From assembly GCF_004341505.2 (NCBI RefSeq), contig NZ_SLYP02000004.1:1-64000 (forward strand): a stretch of 64,000 nt of DNA, given 5' to 3'. The notes beneath the pieces were generated by a model. It was not told the origin of the DNA. It made no database searches and saw only the letters and a list, made by a program, of their open reading frames with translations. The position numbers and the translations under genes were made by a program. This DNA is from Sphingomonas sp. JUb134 (lineage in GTDB: Bacteria > Pseudomonadota > Alphaproteobacteria > Sphingomonadales > Sphingomonadaceae). Positions 1 to 7,948 of the stretch are shown here, one piece after another. The stretch's first letter is position 1, and each line of letters opens with the position of its first letter.

Positions 1-739
1 GCCGGAGATCATTATCATCCGCGACACGCCCATCTCGTGCAGCCGACGCAACGCGGTCTTGGCAGCTTCGCGAGGCGTGTCCATCAGGCCGATCGCGCCC
101 AGGTCGCGGTCCCCCTTGCGGACCACCATTGTCGTGCGGCCGTTCTCGCGCAGCTTCGCGATTGCGTCCTGCGCGCCCTGCCCCAGCGCCGGAATGCCCT
201 CACTTCCGAACATCTCGGCCTTGCCGATCCACACCGTCTCGCCATCCACGCTCGCGGTGACGCCCCGACCGGTCAGGCTCTTGAGGTCGCCGGCAGTCGG
301 CACGGCACGATCGTTCAGACGTTCGCGGCCGTCCTTGACGATCGCTTGGGCCAGGGGATGGTCGCTCAACGCTTCGACGGCGACAGCCAGCGCCAGCAAC
401 TCGCCTTCATCGGCGCCATCGACGGGCACGACATCAGTGATGCGCGGACGACCTTCGGTCAGCGTGCCCGTCTTGTCGAAAGCGATCGCTTTGAGCGACC
501 CGAGGTTTTCGAGCGGTGCACCGCCCTTCACGAGCACGCCGCCCCGCGCTGCACGGGCAACGCCCGACAGGACCGCGCTCGGCGTTGCGATCGCGAGCGC
601 GCACGGGCTTGCCGCCACCAGCACCGCCATCGCGCGATAGAAGCTGTCGCGGAACGGCTCGTCGACGACCACCCATGCGAACAGCAGGAGCACTGACAGG
701 ACCAGGACGGCGGGCACGAAGATCCGTTCGAACCGGTCG
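1..739. repeat. Terminal redundancy, left copy (circle junction)
   Basis: Bases 1-739 are the same as 63262-64000. The most economical reading is a circular molecule of 63,261 bp read slightly more than once round. The repeated stretch lies inside the P-type ATPase gene, and its reading frame stays open across the junction, which supports true circularity over a tandem duplication. Confidence 0.93.
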
Positions 740-2031
740 GTGAAGCGCTGCGTCGGCGACTTCTGCGTCTCCGCTTCGCTCACCATCTTCACGACCTTGG
801 CAAGCGCGCTTTCATTGGAACGGCGTGTCACCTCGATCTCGATCGCGCCGCCGCCGTTGATCGTACCAGCAAAAACCCGGCTTTCCGCGTCGACTGCATC
901 GGGCTTGGCGCGTGCCGCTGCGGCATCTGCGACCGGCACCTTGTCGACCGGGATGCTTTCACCCGTGACCGGGGCCTGGTTGATCGCGCTGGTGCCCTTG
1001 ATGACGAAGCCGTCGGCAGGCAGGCGCTCGTTCGGGCGGACGATGGCAATGTCCCCGACGACCATCTGCTCGACCGGGATTTCGCTGGTCTGCCCGCCGC
1101 GTCGCACGGTCGCGGTTTCGGGCGCGAGCTTCGCCAGCGCCTCGATCGCCTTCTTGGCGCGGCCCATTGCATAATGCTCAAGCGCATGGCCGAGGCTGAA
1201 CAGGAACAGCAGCAGCGCACCTTCGGCCCATGCGCCCAGCGCAGCGGCGCCGGCCGCAGCGACCAACATCAGCGTGTCGATCTCGAACTTCTTCATCCGG
1301 AGGTTGTCGATCGCCTCGCGCAGCGTGAAGAATCCGCCGAAGAAATAGGCTGCGATATAGCAGGCGGTCGGCAGCCATTCGGGCGCGCCAGCGACCAGCC
1401 TCTCGATCGCGTAGCCGATCCCCAGCAGCGCGCCACAGGCGAGCGCGAAGATCAGCTCGGTATTGGGGCCGAGAAATTCGGCGTGGCTATGGTCGTGGCC
1501 ATCGCCGGGGCCGTGCTTCTCTTCGCCCGCGCCGTGGCCCCCGGGGCCGTGGTCGTGGCCGGCATGTTCATCGGCAGCGACCCGCTTGCCCACCCTCACC
1601 TTCAGCTTGCGAAGCGCAGCGCGCACCTCCTCTTCGGTGGTTTCGCGGCGATCATATTCGACCCGGACAGACCCGCTGGTGCTGGCGCTTGCCTGGACCA
1701 CGCCGGGCAAGGCGCACAGCGCATCGCTGACCGTGCGCGCCCGACGTTCGTGGTTGATCCCCGTCACCTGCCAGATCGCATGGCCGTAGCGCTCGGTGAT
1801 TTCGGCACCTGCGGCGCGCACCATTTCGCGCAACCGTGGCAGCGGCAGCTTGGCGGCATCGAAATGGATGCACAGCGCCGCTGGCGTGTTGCCGTCGAGA
1901 CAGATCACATGCGCCCGCTCGACACCTTCGCGCTTTGACAGGGTTGATACGAGACGGTCCAGGCAGGCATCGGCCGCGTCAGGAAGGTCCGGCAACAACA
2001 CTGGAATGTCGAGTTCGAGCTTGTCGTTCAT
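1..2031 (-). CDS. P1B-4-like heavy-metal-translocating ATPase (N-terminal part; gene crosses the window edge)
   Basis: This is the first part of a gene that continues at 63261 and ends at 62791, giving about 833 residues in all. The start is ATG 2031, overlapping the stop of the upstream CDF gene as ATGA. Two degenerate HMA-like segments (about 1-145) lack a CxxC metal site. A His/Gly/Asp-rich linker follows (about 151-183). The membrane metal site reads SPCAL near residue 473, and the phosphorylated aspartate is in DKTGT near 515. SPC plus a C-terminal HEGST motif is the signature of P1B-4 ATPases (CoaT/CtpD/CzcP types), which export Co, Zn, Cd, Ni or Fe from the cytoplasm. The exact metal cannot be told from sequence. 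It is co-transcribed with other metal transporters. Confidence 0.93.
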   Translation of the reverse strand, partial: MNDKLELDIPVLLPDLPDAADACLDRLVSTLSKREGVERAHVICLDGNTPAALCIHFDAAKLPLPRLREMVRAAGAEITERYGHAIWQVTGINHERRARTVSDALCALPGVVQASASTSGSVRVEYDRRETTEEEVRAALRKLKVRVGKRVAADEHAGHDHGPGGHGAGEEKHGPGDGHDHSHAEFLGPNTELIFALACGALLGIGYAIERLVAGAPEWLPTACYIAAYFFGGFFTLREAIDNLRMKKFEIDTLMLVAAAGAAALGAWAEGALLLFLFSLGHALEHYAMGRAKKAIEALAKLAPETATVRRGGQTSEIPVEQMVVGDIAIVRPNERLPADGFVIKGTSAINQAPVTGESIPVDKVPVADAAAARAKPDAVDAESRVFAGTINGGGAIEIEVTRRSNESALAKVVKMVSEAETQKSPTQRFTDRFERIFVPAVLVLSVLLLFAWVVVDEPFRDSFYRAMAVLVAASPCALAIATPSAVLSGVARAARGGVLVKGGAPLENLGSLKAIAFDKTGTLTEGRPRITDVVPVDGADEGELLALAVAVEALSDHPLAQAIVKDGRERLNDRAVPTAGDLKSLTGRGVTASVDGETVWIGKAEMFGSEGIPALGQGAQDAIAKLRENGRTTMVVRKGDRDLGAIGLMDTPREAAKTALRRLHEMGVSRMIMISG

Positions 2032-2636
2032 GACGACCTCCTTTCGCTTTTCTTGGTTTCGGCGCGCGCGTCGCGCAGGATTTCGACACCGCCCTTGATG
2101 GCGATGATGGCGGTGGCGAAGCCGACCAGCAGGTCCGGCCAATTGGTACCCAACCACAGCACCAGCACGCCGGCGATCAGGATGCCGCCGTTGGAAATGA
2201 AGTCGTTGAAGCTGAAGGTGGTTGCGGCCCGGAGATTGACGTCCGGATCCTTGAGGCGCTGGAGCAGCCGCAGGCAGAGGTAATTCACGACGCCGGCGAT
2301 CGCGGACATGACCATCATGGTAGGTCCGATGGGCTCGCTGCCCTGCACGTAGCGCCGTCCGACATCGATCAAGATGCCGCCCGCGAAGATCAGCAGCATG
2401 ACGCCCGAAGCGACCGCGGCGCGTGTCTTCCATGTCTGGCCCCGGGTGAGCGCCACAAGGCTCAGCGCATACACAGCCGTATCGGACAGGTTGTCGACGC
2501 CGTTGGCGATCAGCGCGCTCGAGTCCGCGAAGAAGCCGGAAACGAAGAAGCCCGCAGCGATCGCCGCGTTCAGCAGCAGGACGATCCACAGTGTGCGGCG
2601 CTCCTGCCCGCCATTGTTGTCGTTGCCCGGGATCAT
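2028..2636 (-). CDS. CDF-family cation transporter, short form
   Basis: A 202-residue membrane protein with about six hydrophobic segments, matching the transmembrane part of cation diffusion facilitators and lacking the usual cytoplasmic C-terminal domain. These proteins exchange cytoplasmic divalent metal for protons. In place of the zinc-type HxxxD pairs it has DNLSD in TM2 and NDFISN in TM5, so its metal preference may differ from classical CzcD/YiiP. Start ATG 2636 overlaps the stop of the ZIP gene by 4 bases, and its own stop overlaps the ATPase start by 4 bases, so translation is probably coupled. The other CDF gene at 12802-13428 shows the same altered motifs. Confidence 0.85.
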   Translation of the reverse strand: MIPGNDNNGGQERRTLWIVLLLNAAIAAGFFVSGFFADSSALIANGVDNLSDTAVYALSLVALTRGQTWKTRAAVASGVMLLIFAGGILIDVGRRYVQGSEPIGPTMMVMSAIAGVVNYLCLRLLQRLKDPDVNLRAATTFSFNDFISNGGILIAGVLVLWLGTNWPDLLVGFATAIIAIKGGVEILRDARAETKKSERRSS

Positions 2637-3319
2637 CCCATCATCTCCTCAAGTGTCAGCAGGGCCAGGAAGCCGACGAAAAACATCGAGCTGATGAGCG
2701 GGGTGTCGGGTTTCTCGTGCGCCTCGACCAGCAACTCCTCCGTGACGAGGTAGAGCAGCGCCATCAGCCCGAAGCTGAGGAAGCCGGCGATCATCACCGG
2801 CGACAGCGCGGCGACCGGCACGGCAGCGAGCGCGCCGATCGGCAGCAGCAGGGCCAATGCCGAGACGATCACGATGATGCGCAAGCGCGAGCGATAGGTT
2901 TCCGCCAGCTCGTCGGTCAGCGTCAGTCCCAGAAATAACACTTCCAGAGTGAGCGCGATCGTCAGCAGGAGACCTGCCTTCTCGCCCGCCACGAAAGCGA
3001 GGCCGAGCACCAGGCCGTCCACCAGAATGTCGATGCCGATCGCGGCGAGTAGCGCCATCGGCCCCTTGAAGCGGGCCTCAAGAGCCTTGAGCCCCAGCAT
3101 GGTCGCGACGCCCGCCGCCCCGCCGATCAACGTCGCGCTGGGCGATGCCTCATGCTTGACCTGCGGCAGGATTTCGGTCGCTGCCGCCGCGAACACGACG
3201 CCGGCAGCGAGATGCTGTAGGCCCGCCACGAGGCCAGGTTTCAACTTGGTGCGGCTCGCGACAATCGCGCCGAGCACGACCGCCAGCACAGGCGCAAGCG
3301 TATAGAGCAGTGCCTGCAT
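2633..3319 (-). CDS. ZIP-family metal transporter
   Basis: A 228-residue polytopic membrane protein. ZIP hallmarks are a helix containing HLAAGVVFAAAATEILP, a second DGLVLGLAF helix and a later TEELLVEAHE helix with the acidic and His residues expected at the metal site. ZIP carriers usually move zinc or iron into the cytoplasm, so its place in an efflux operon is notable; some bacterial members are permissive channels. Start ATG 3319 lies 3 bases after the stop of the upstream MliC-like gene, and the stop overlaps the CDF start. Family assignment is firm, but direction of transport and metal are inferred. Confidence 0.85.
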   Translation of the reverse strand: MQALLYTLAPVLAVVLGAIVASRTKLKPGLVAGLQHLAAGVVFAAAATEILPQVKHEASPSATLIGGAAGVATMLGLKALEARFKGPMALLAAIGIDILVDGLVLGLAFVAGEKAGLLLTIALTLEVLFLGLTLTDELAETYRSRLRIIVIVSALALLLPIGALAAVPVAALSPVMIAGFLSFGLMALLYLVTEELLVEAHEKPDTPLISSMFFVGFLALLTLEEMMG

Positions 3320-3322
3320 TTC

Positions 3323-3736
3323 CTAGGACTCCTCCGGGGTTCGGTGGCAGACGCGGATCTTCCCGCGTCGCGTGAACGCGATCGATCCGCCCGCCACGAC
3401 AGCCCGCGAATGGTCGCCGCGAAACTCGTCACCGGTTCGCTGCGCGCGCAGGATCTCGGTCCTGCCCTTCGGCAGCCAGGTGACGGCCATTTTCAAGCCT
3501 TCATCGATGAAGTCGACATCGGCGCGTGTGCCGTCGTCGCAGTACATGATGCGCTGCGCGATTAGTTTCGACGTCAGATGCTTTTCATGCGCCGGCTCGG
3601 TAGGCTGGGTCGGCGCTGGATTACACGCCCCTATAACCGCCCCGGAGACGAGAACGACGCCGAGGCGCGCGATCGCCAGACCGGCCCGATTCAGGCCGCA
3701 CAAGGTTGTCACATTTGAAATCGACGTGTCAGACAT
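3323..3736 (-). CDS. MliC-like putative lipoprotein 1
   Basis: A 137-residue protein with a hydrophobic leader ending VVLVSGAVIGAC, a probable lipobox with Cys at the cleavage site. The mature part (YCDDGTRADVDF..., ending RGKIRVCHR) resembles the small beta-barrel MliC/PliC domain that binds C-type lysozyme. I chose ATG 3736 because GGAAGAG precedes it. An upstream ATG at 3787 overlaps the previous stop as ATGA but would add an unlikely long basic tail before the signal peptide. It is paired with a paralogue at 3784-4161. A role in metal stress is inferred only from operon position; an envelope metal-binding function is possible. Confidence 0.65.
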   Translation of the reverse strand: MSDTSISNVTTLCGLNRAGLAIARLGVVLVSGAVIGACNPAPTQPTEPAHEKHLTSKLIAQRIMYCDDGTRADVDFIDEGLKMAVTWLPKGRTEILRAQRTGDEFRGDHSRAVVAGGSIAFTRRGKIRVCHRTPEES

Positions 3737-3783
3737 CGGTCTCTTCCGACGAAGCGCCCTGTGGCGTTCGAAGGCAGGGCAGT

Positions 3784-4161
3784 TCATCGCGTGCCTTCCT
3801 GCTCGCAGATCCGGGTACGGCCATCGCCTTCCACGATGGTGAGCTGCGACCCCTTGAAGGTCGCGGTGGCTGTTTCGCCGACATATTGCAGGCCCTGCGC
3901 TGGCGCGGTCAGCATCATCGGCGGTCCCCCGTTGGAGCGCCGCAAATCGATCTGCAGGCCGTTGTCCTTGTAATCGACGAACAGCGGTTCCCCGTCGGAA
4001 CAGCGATATCTATGCCGCCCCATTTCCCCGGTCGTCACGGCGCTGTCGGACGAATGGATCTGCTGCTCCGTTGGCGGGGCTGGCGGCTTTCTTTCCGAGC
4101 ACGCCGCGAGCCCGACAACGAGGATGACGGCGGGCAGCACCCGCTTACAGTGCATCATCAT
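3784..4161 (-). CDS. MliC-like putative lipoprotein 2
   Basis: A 125-residue protein with a short classical lipoprotein signal (MMMHCKRVLPAVILVVGLAAC), then a Pro-rich linker and an MliC-like domain (YRCSDGEPLFVDYKDNG, a GLQYVG segment and a terminal ICEQ). It is a paralogue of the protein at 3323-3736, and both keep a Cys near each end of the domain, probably a disulfide. The start overlaps the stop of the SRPBCC gene by 4 bases. Known MliC proteins sit in the outer membrane or periplasm and inhibit lysozyme; nothing here tests that activity. Two such genes inside a metal operon are unusual. Confidence 0.65.
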   Translation of the reverse strand: MMMHCKRVLPAVILVVGLAACSERKPPAPPTEQQIHSSDSAVTTGEMGRHRYRCSDGEPLFVDYKDNGLQIDLRRSNGGPPMMLTAPAQGLQYVGETATATFKGSQLTIVEGDGRTRICEQEGTR

Positions 4162-4646
4162 CGCGCCTTCCTCCTGTAGCGGAAGGGGACGCGCTGACGA
4201 TTGATAGCCCGGGCAGGCTGACCTACCCGCCAGCGGAGATAGGTTGCGAGGCGATCGTCAGATTCGACCATCAGGGATCGCAGGCGGCGCAACATCATCG
4301 CCGCGAACGGCAGGGAGAGCGCCCCGCGCAGCGTGCAGCTATGCGTTAGCCTGGTGCCGCCATCGTCCCCCGCCAGCTCGTACCGCTCTTCGAGCGTGAA
4401 CAGATAGGGGATGCCGCAGGACCAAGCGAAGGCGTGCGGTTTATCGAATCGATCAATCCGTGCTGGCGTCCGAATTGGCCGGGTGATGCCCTGGATCGCA
4501 AAGGTGCATTCTGTGTCGCCGAGCCGGGACGGATCATCGAGAAATACGAGCGGACTCCACGCCCGGCGATGATCCGGATCGGTGAGTGCCGACCAGATGC
4601 GCAGTGGCCCGCCGTGAAGCATCGAGCTGGTTATGGTGCGAGGCAT
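4158..4646 (-). CDS. SRPBCC-fold (polyketide cyclase/START-like) protein
   Basis: About 162 residues. The helix-grip pattern of SRPBCC proteins is visible: an early PLRIWSALTDPDHRRAW helix, a central beta-sheet and a long C-terminal helix (LRRLRSLMVESDDRLATYLRW). Such proteins bind hydrophobic ligands or act as small cyclases or chaperones; no catalytic residue is evident. ATG 4646 is chosen because GGAGATGGGG lies directly before it; an in-frame ATG at 4700 would overlap the end of czcA. A strong hairpin lies just upstream at 4663-4697. The stop overlaps the next start by 4 bases. Its role among metal transporters is unknown. Confidence 0.7.
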   Translation of the reverse strand: MPRTITSSMLHGGPLRIWSALTDPDHRRAWSPLVFLDDPSRLGDTECTFAIQGITRPIRTPARIDRFDKPHAFAWSCGIPYLFTLEERYELAGDDGGTRLTHSCTLRGALSLPFAAMMLRRLRSLMVESDDRLATYLRWRVGQPARAINRQRVPFRYRRKAR

Positions 4647-4662
4647 ATCCCCATCTCCCAGA

Positions 4663-4697
4663 GATGGGCGGGGCGATCGCGGATCGCCCCGCCCATC
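4663..4697 (-). terminator. Strong hairpin between czcA and the SRPBCC gene
   Basis: Two perfect 16-bp GC-rich arms (4663-4678 and 4682-4697) are separated by only 3 bases and begin 3 bases after the czcA stop. No U-run follows on the transcribed strand, so it is more likely a partial attenuator or mRNA-stabilising element that sets czcCBA apart from the downstream genes than a full terminator. Confidence 0.5.
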
Positions 4698-4699
4698 CA

Positions 4700-7600
4700 T
4701 CAGGCCAAGTTGTTCACGAAGGTCTGACCGTGGTCGTCCCCTTCATGCTCCTCATTGTAGTGCTCGGGTTTCTCGATCACTTTCTGCCCGAACCGGGCAT
4801 AGAGTGTCGGCAGCACGAACAGCGTAAGAAGCGTCGCCGAGATCAGACCGCCGATGACGACCGTCGCCAAAGGCTTTTGAACCTCTGCGCCGGCGCCTTC
4901 GCCCAGCGCCATCGGCACGAAGCCGAGGCTGGCGACTAGCGCGGTCATGATGACGGGTCGCAGACGCTGCATCGCGCCAACATGCGCGGCTTCCTCGCGG
5001 CTCATCCCTGATCGGATCAGATCTTGGATCGAGCTGACCATGACGAGGCCGTTGAGGACCGCGATGCCCGAGAGGGCGATGAAGCCCACTGCCGCCGAGA
5101 TCGAGAAGTCCATGCCCCGCAGGAACAGCAACAGGACGCCGCCCACCAGCGCGAAAGGCACGCCGGTGAACACGATCGCGGCGTCGCGGACCGATCCCAA
5201 CGCCCCGTAGAGGAGCAGCAGGATCAAGATGAAGCAAGCCGGAATGACCAGCTTCAGCCGTTCGCTTGCCGATTGGAGGTTCTCGAACTGGCCGCCCCAT
5301 TCGAGATAGGTGCCGGCAGGCAGCCGGAGTTGGCTGCCGATCGCCGCCTGCGCATCCGCCACGACGGATCCGACGTCGCGGCCACGCACGTTGGCTTGCA
5401 CCACCACGCGCCGCTTGCCGTTCTCGCGGCTGATCTGGTTCGGACCATCGACCACCTTGATCTCGGCGACGCTGGACAGCGGTACATAGCCGCCGCCTGC
5501 CACCGGCACCTGCACCTGTTGGAGCAGGCCGATGTCGGCACGCTGCGCCTCCGACAGGCGGATCACCACGGGGAAGCGACGGTCGCCCTCGAAGATCTGG
5601 CCCGATGTTCGCCCGCCGATCGTCGCAGTCACGGTGTCCTGCACATCCTGAGCCGTAACGCCCAACCGCGCCATCGCGTCGCGGTTGACGCGAATGTCGA
5701 GCATGGGAAGACCGGTCGTCTGCTCCACCTTCACGTCCGCTGCGCCTTGCGTTCTGCGCAGCACCGCCGCGATTTGCTCGGCCGTCCGGTTCATCTGGTT
5801 GAAGTCGTCCCCGAACACCTTCACCGCGATGTCGCCGCGCACGCCGGCGATCAGCTCGTTGAAGCGCATCTGGATGGGCTGGGTGATCTCGTAGGCATTT
5901 CCCGGAATCTTCGCGAGATTACCCTCGATCCGGCTGACCAGCTCCTCCTTGGGAAGCTCAGGATCCGGCCAATCCTTGCGCGGCTTCAGGATGACGAACA
6001 TGTCGGTCGCGTTCGGCGGCATCGGGTCGGCCGCCAGCTCGGCGGTGCCCGTCTTGGAATAGACGAATTGCACCTCCGGCTGCTTCGACATCATCCGCTC
6101 GATCGGCACCTGCATCGCCTGGCTCTGCTGGACCGACGTTGCCGGAATGCGGAGCGACTGGATCAGCAAATCGCCTTCGTCGAGCTGCGGCAGGAACACC
6201 GAGCCGAGCGTAGTGAAAGCAAGCGCCGCCACCACAAGGCTTCCCACACCCGCACCGATCGTCAGCGTCGGGCGCTTCATGGCCCGGTCGAGACCGGGTT
6301 CGTAGCGCTTCTTCAGCCACGTGATGATGCGGCCGTCCTTCTCCTCGACCTTCTTCGACAGCCAGATCGCAATCATCGCCGGCACGAAGGTGAGAGAGAG
6401 GATGAAGGCGAAGGCGAGCGCGATGATGACGGTCAGCGCCATCGGTCCGAACGTTTTACCCTCCACGCCGGTCAGCGTGAGCAGCGGTACGTAGACGAGG
6501 ATGATGATTGCCTGCCCGTACACAGAGGGACGGATCATCTCACGCGCAGCGGCTGCCACGGTCGCGAGCCGTTCCTTGACGCTGAGCAATCGGCCTTCAT
6601 GATGCTGTTGCTCGGCAAGCCGGCGCAGCGCGTTTTCGACAATGATGACGGCGCCGTCGACGATCAGACCGAAGTCCAAAGCCCCAAGGCTCATCAGATT
6701 GGCCGAGACCCCAGCGCGCAGCATACCAAAGCCTGTCAGCATCATGGTGATCGGGATGACCAACGCCGCGATCAGGGCCGCACGGAAGTTGCCGAGCAGC
6801 AGGAAGAGCACGACGATGACCAGCACCGCGCCTTCGGACAGGTTTTTCGCGACCGTCTTGATCGTCGAATTGACCAGCTCGGTGCGGTTCAGCACCGGCT
6901 GAATTACGACGTCAGGAGGCAGCGAAGCGTTGATCGTCTTCAGTTTCTCAGCGACCGCGGTCGACACGATGCGGCTGTTCTCGCCGATCCGCATGATCGC
7001 CGTGCCGACGACGACTTCGGTACCGTTCTCCGATGCCGAACCCATGCGGATCGCCTGACCCGTCTTCACAGTCGCAACTTGTTCGACCGTGATCGGCACG
7101 CCGTTACGTGTCGCGATCACGGTCCTGGCCAACTCGCTGGCATTGCGAACGAGCGCATCCGAGCGAACAGCCAGACCTTCGCCATTGCGATTGACGAAGC
7201 CACCGCCGACGCTGGTGTTATTGCGCTCCAGCGCATTTCCCAGGTCCGTCAGCGTGATGCCGAGCGAGGCCAGCTTCTGCACGTCGGGCACGACGAGGAA
7301 CTGCTTGGCGTAACCGCCAATCGAGTCGACACCGGCGAGGCCCGGTGTGGTCTTCAGAAGCGGCGTCACGATCCAGTCCTGCGCGGTGCGCAGGTAGGTC
7401 GCCTTGTCCTCTTCGGTCGTCAGTCGCTCGCCCTCTGGCGTGATGTAGCTGCCATCGGGCTGTTGGCCCGGTTCACCGGGCTTGTGCTTGTCGTCCTCGC
7501 GATGATCGAGACGAACGGTGTACATGTACACCTCGCCCAGGCCTGTCGCGATCGGACCCATTTCAGGGTTCACGCCGTCGGGCAGATTCTCTTGCACGCC

Positions 7601-7945
7601 CCGCAGACGCTCGCCCACCTGCTGGCGGGCGAAATAGATGTCCGTCGCGTCCGAAAAGACCGCCGTGATCTGCGCGAAGCCGTTGCGGCTCAACGAGCGC
7701 GTATATTCCAGGCCGGGGGTGCCGGCGAGCGCGGTTTCGATTGGAAACGACACCTGCTTCTCGACCAGCTCGGGCGAGAGGGCAGGCGCGCGGACGTTGA
7801 TCTGGACCTGATTGTTGGTGATGTCCGGCACCGCGTCGATCGGTAGCCGGTAGAGGGAAAAGGCGCCGATGGCGGCGACGATGACGGTGAGGAGCAGGAC
7901 TAGCCAGCGCTTCTCGACCGCCCAGGTTACGATACGGGCGATCAT
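4700..7945 (-). CDS. czcA: HME-RND heavy-metal efflux pump inner-membrane subunit
   Basis: A 1081-residue RND transporter of the CzcA/CusA class. Features include the N-terminal helix and periplasmic start (LPIDAVPDITNNQVQIN), the TM4 proton-relay motif DFGLIVDGAVIIVEN near residue 423, and the usual two 6-helix halves with two large periplasmic loops. The DFG...DGA...EN pattern is typical of HME1 (Zn/Co/Cd) pumps. With CzcB and CzcC it would form a tripartite complex exporting metal from periplasm or cytoplasm to the outside. An extra charged insert lies at about 148-185, and the C-terminus is His/Glu-rich (HNEEHEGDDHG), possibly metal-binding. It starts 3 bases after the czcB stop. Metal choice among Co, Zn, Cd and Ni is not certain. 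Confidence 0.93.
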   Translation of the reverse strand: MIARIVTWAVEKRWLVLLLTVIVAAIGAFSLYRLPIDAVPDITNNQVQINVRAPALSPELVEKQVSFPIETALAGTPGLEYTRSLSRNGFAQITAVFSDATDIYFARQQVGERLRGVQENLPDGVNPEMGPIATGLGEVYMYTVRLDHREDDKHKPGEPGQQPDGSYITPEGERLTTEEDKATYLRTAQDWIVTPLLKTTPGLAGVDSIGGYAKQFLVVPDVQKLASLGITLTDLGNALERNNTSVGGGFVNRNGEGLAVRSDALVRNASELARTVIATRNGVPITVEQVATVKTGQAIRMGSASENGTEVVVGTAIMRIGENSRIVSTAVAEKLKTINASLPPDVVIQPVLNRTELVNSTIKTVAKNLSEGAVLVIVVLFLLLGNFRAALIAALVIPITMMLTGFGMLRAGVSANLMSLGALDFGLIVDGAVIIVENALRRLAEQQHHEGRLLSVKERLATVAAAAREMIRPSVYGQAIIILVYVPLLTLTGVEGKTFGPMALTVIIALAFAFILSLTFVPAMIAIWLSKKVEEKDGRIITWLKKRYEPGLDRAMKRPTLTIGAGVGSLVVAALAFTTLGSVFLPQLDEGDLLIQSLRIPATSVQQSQAMQVPIERMMSKQPEVQFVYSKTGTAELAADPMPPNATDMFVILKPRKDWPDPELPKEELVSRIEGNLAKIPGNAYEITQPIQMRFNELIAGVRGDIAVKVFGDDFNQMNRTAEQIAAVLRRTQGAADVKVEQTTGLPMLDIRVNRDAMARLGVTAQDVQDTVTATIGGRTSGQIFEGDRRFPVVIRLSEAQRADIGLLQQVQVPVAGGGYVPLSSVAEIKVVDGPNQISRENGKRRVVVQANVRGRDVGSVVADAQAAIGSQLRLPAGTYLEWGGQFENLQSASERLKLVIPACFILILLLLYGALGSVRDAAIVFTGVPFALVGGVLLLFLRGMDFSISAAVGFIALSGIAVLNGLVMVSSIQDLIRSGMSREEAAHVGAMQRLRPVIMTALVASLGFVPMALGEGAGAEVQKPLATVVIGGLISATLLTLFVLPTLYARFGQKVIEKPEHYNEEHEGDDHGQTFVNNLA

Positions 7946-7948
7946 GGC

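Noticed and set aside
5024..7846. A very long plus-strand open frame opposite czcA
   Set aside because: It is antisense to a clear RND pump and its translation is Arg/His/Asp-rich low-complexity typical of the opposite strand of GC-rich genes.
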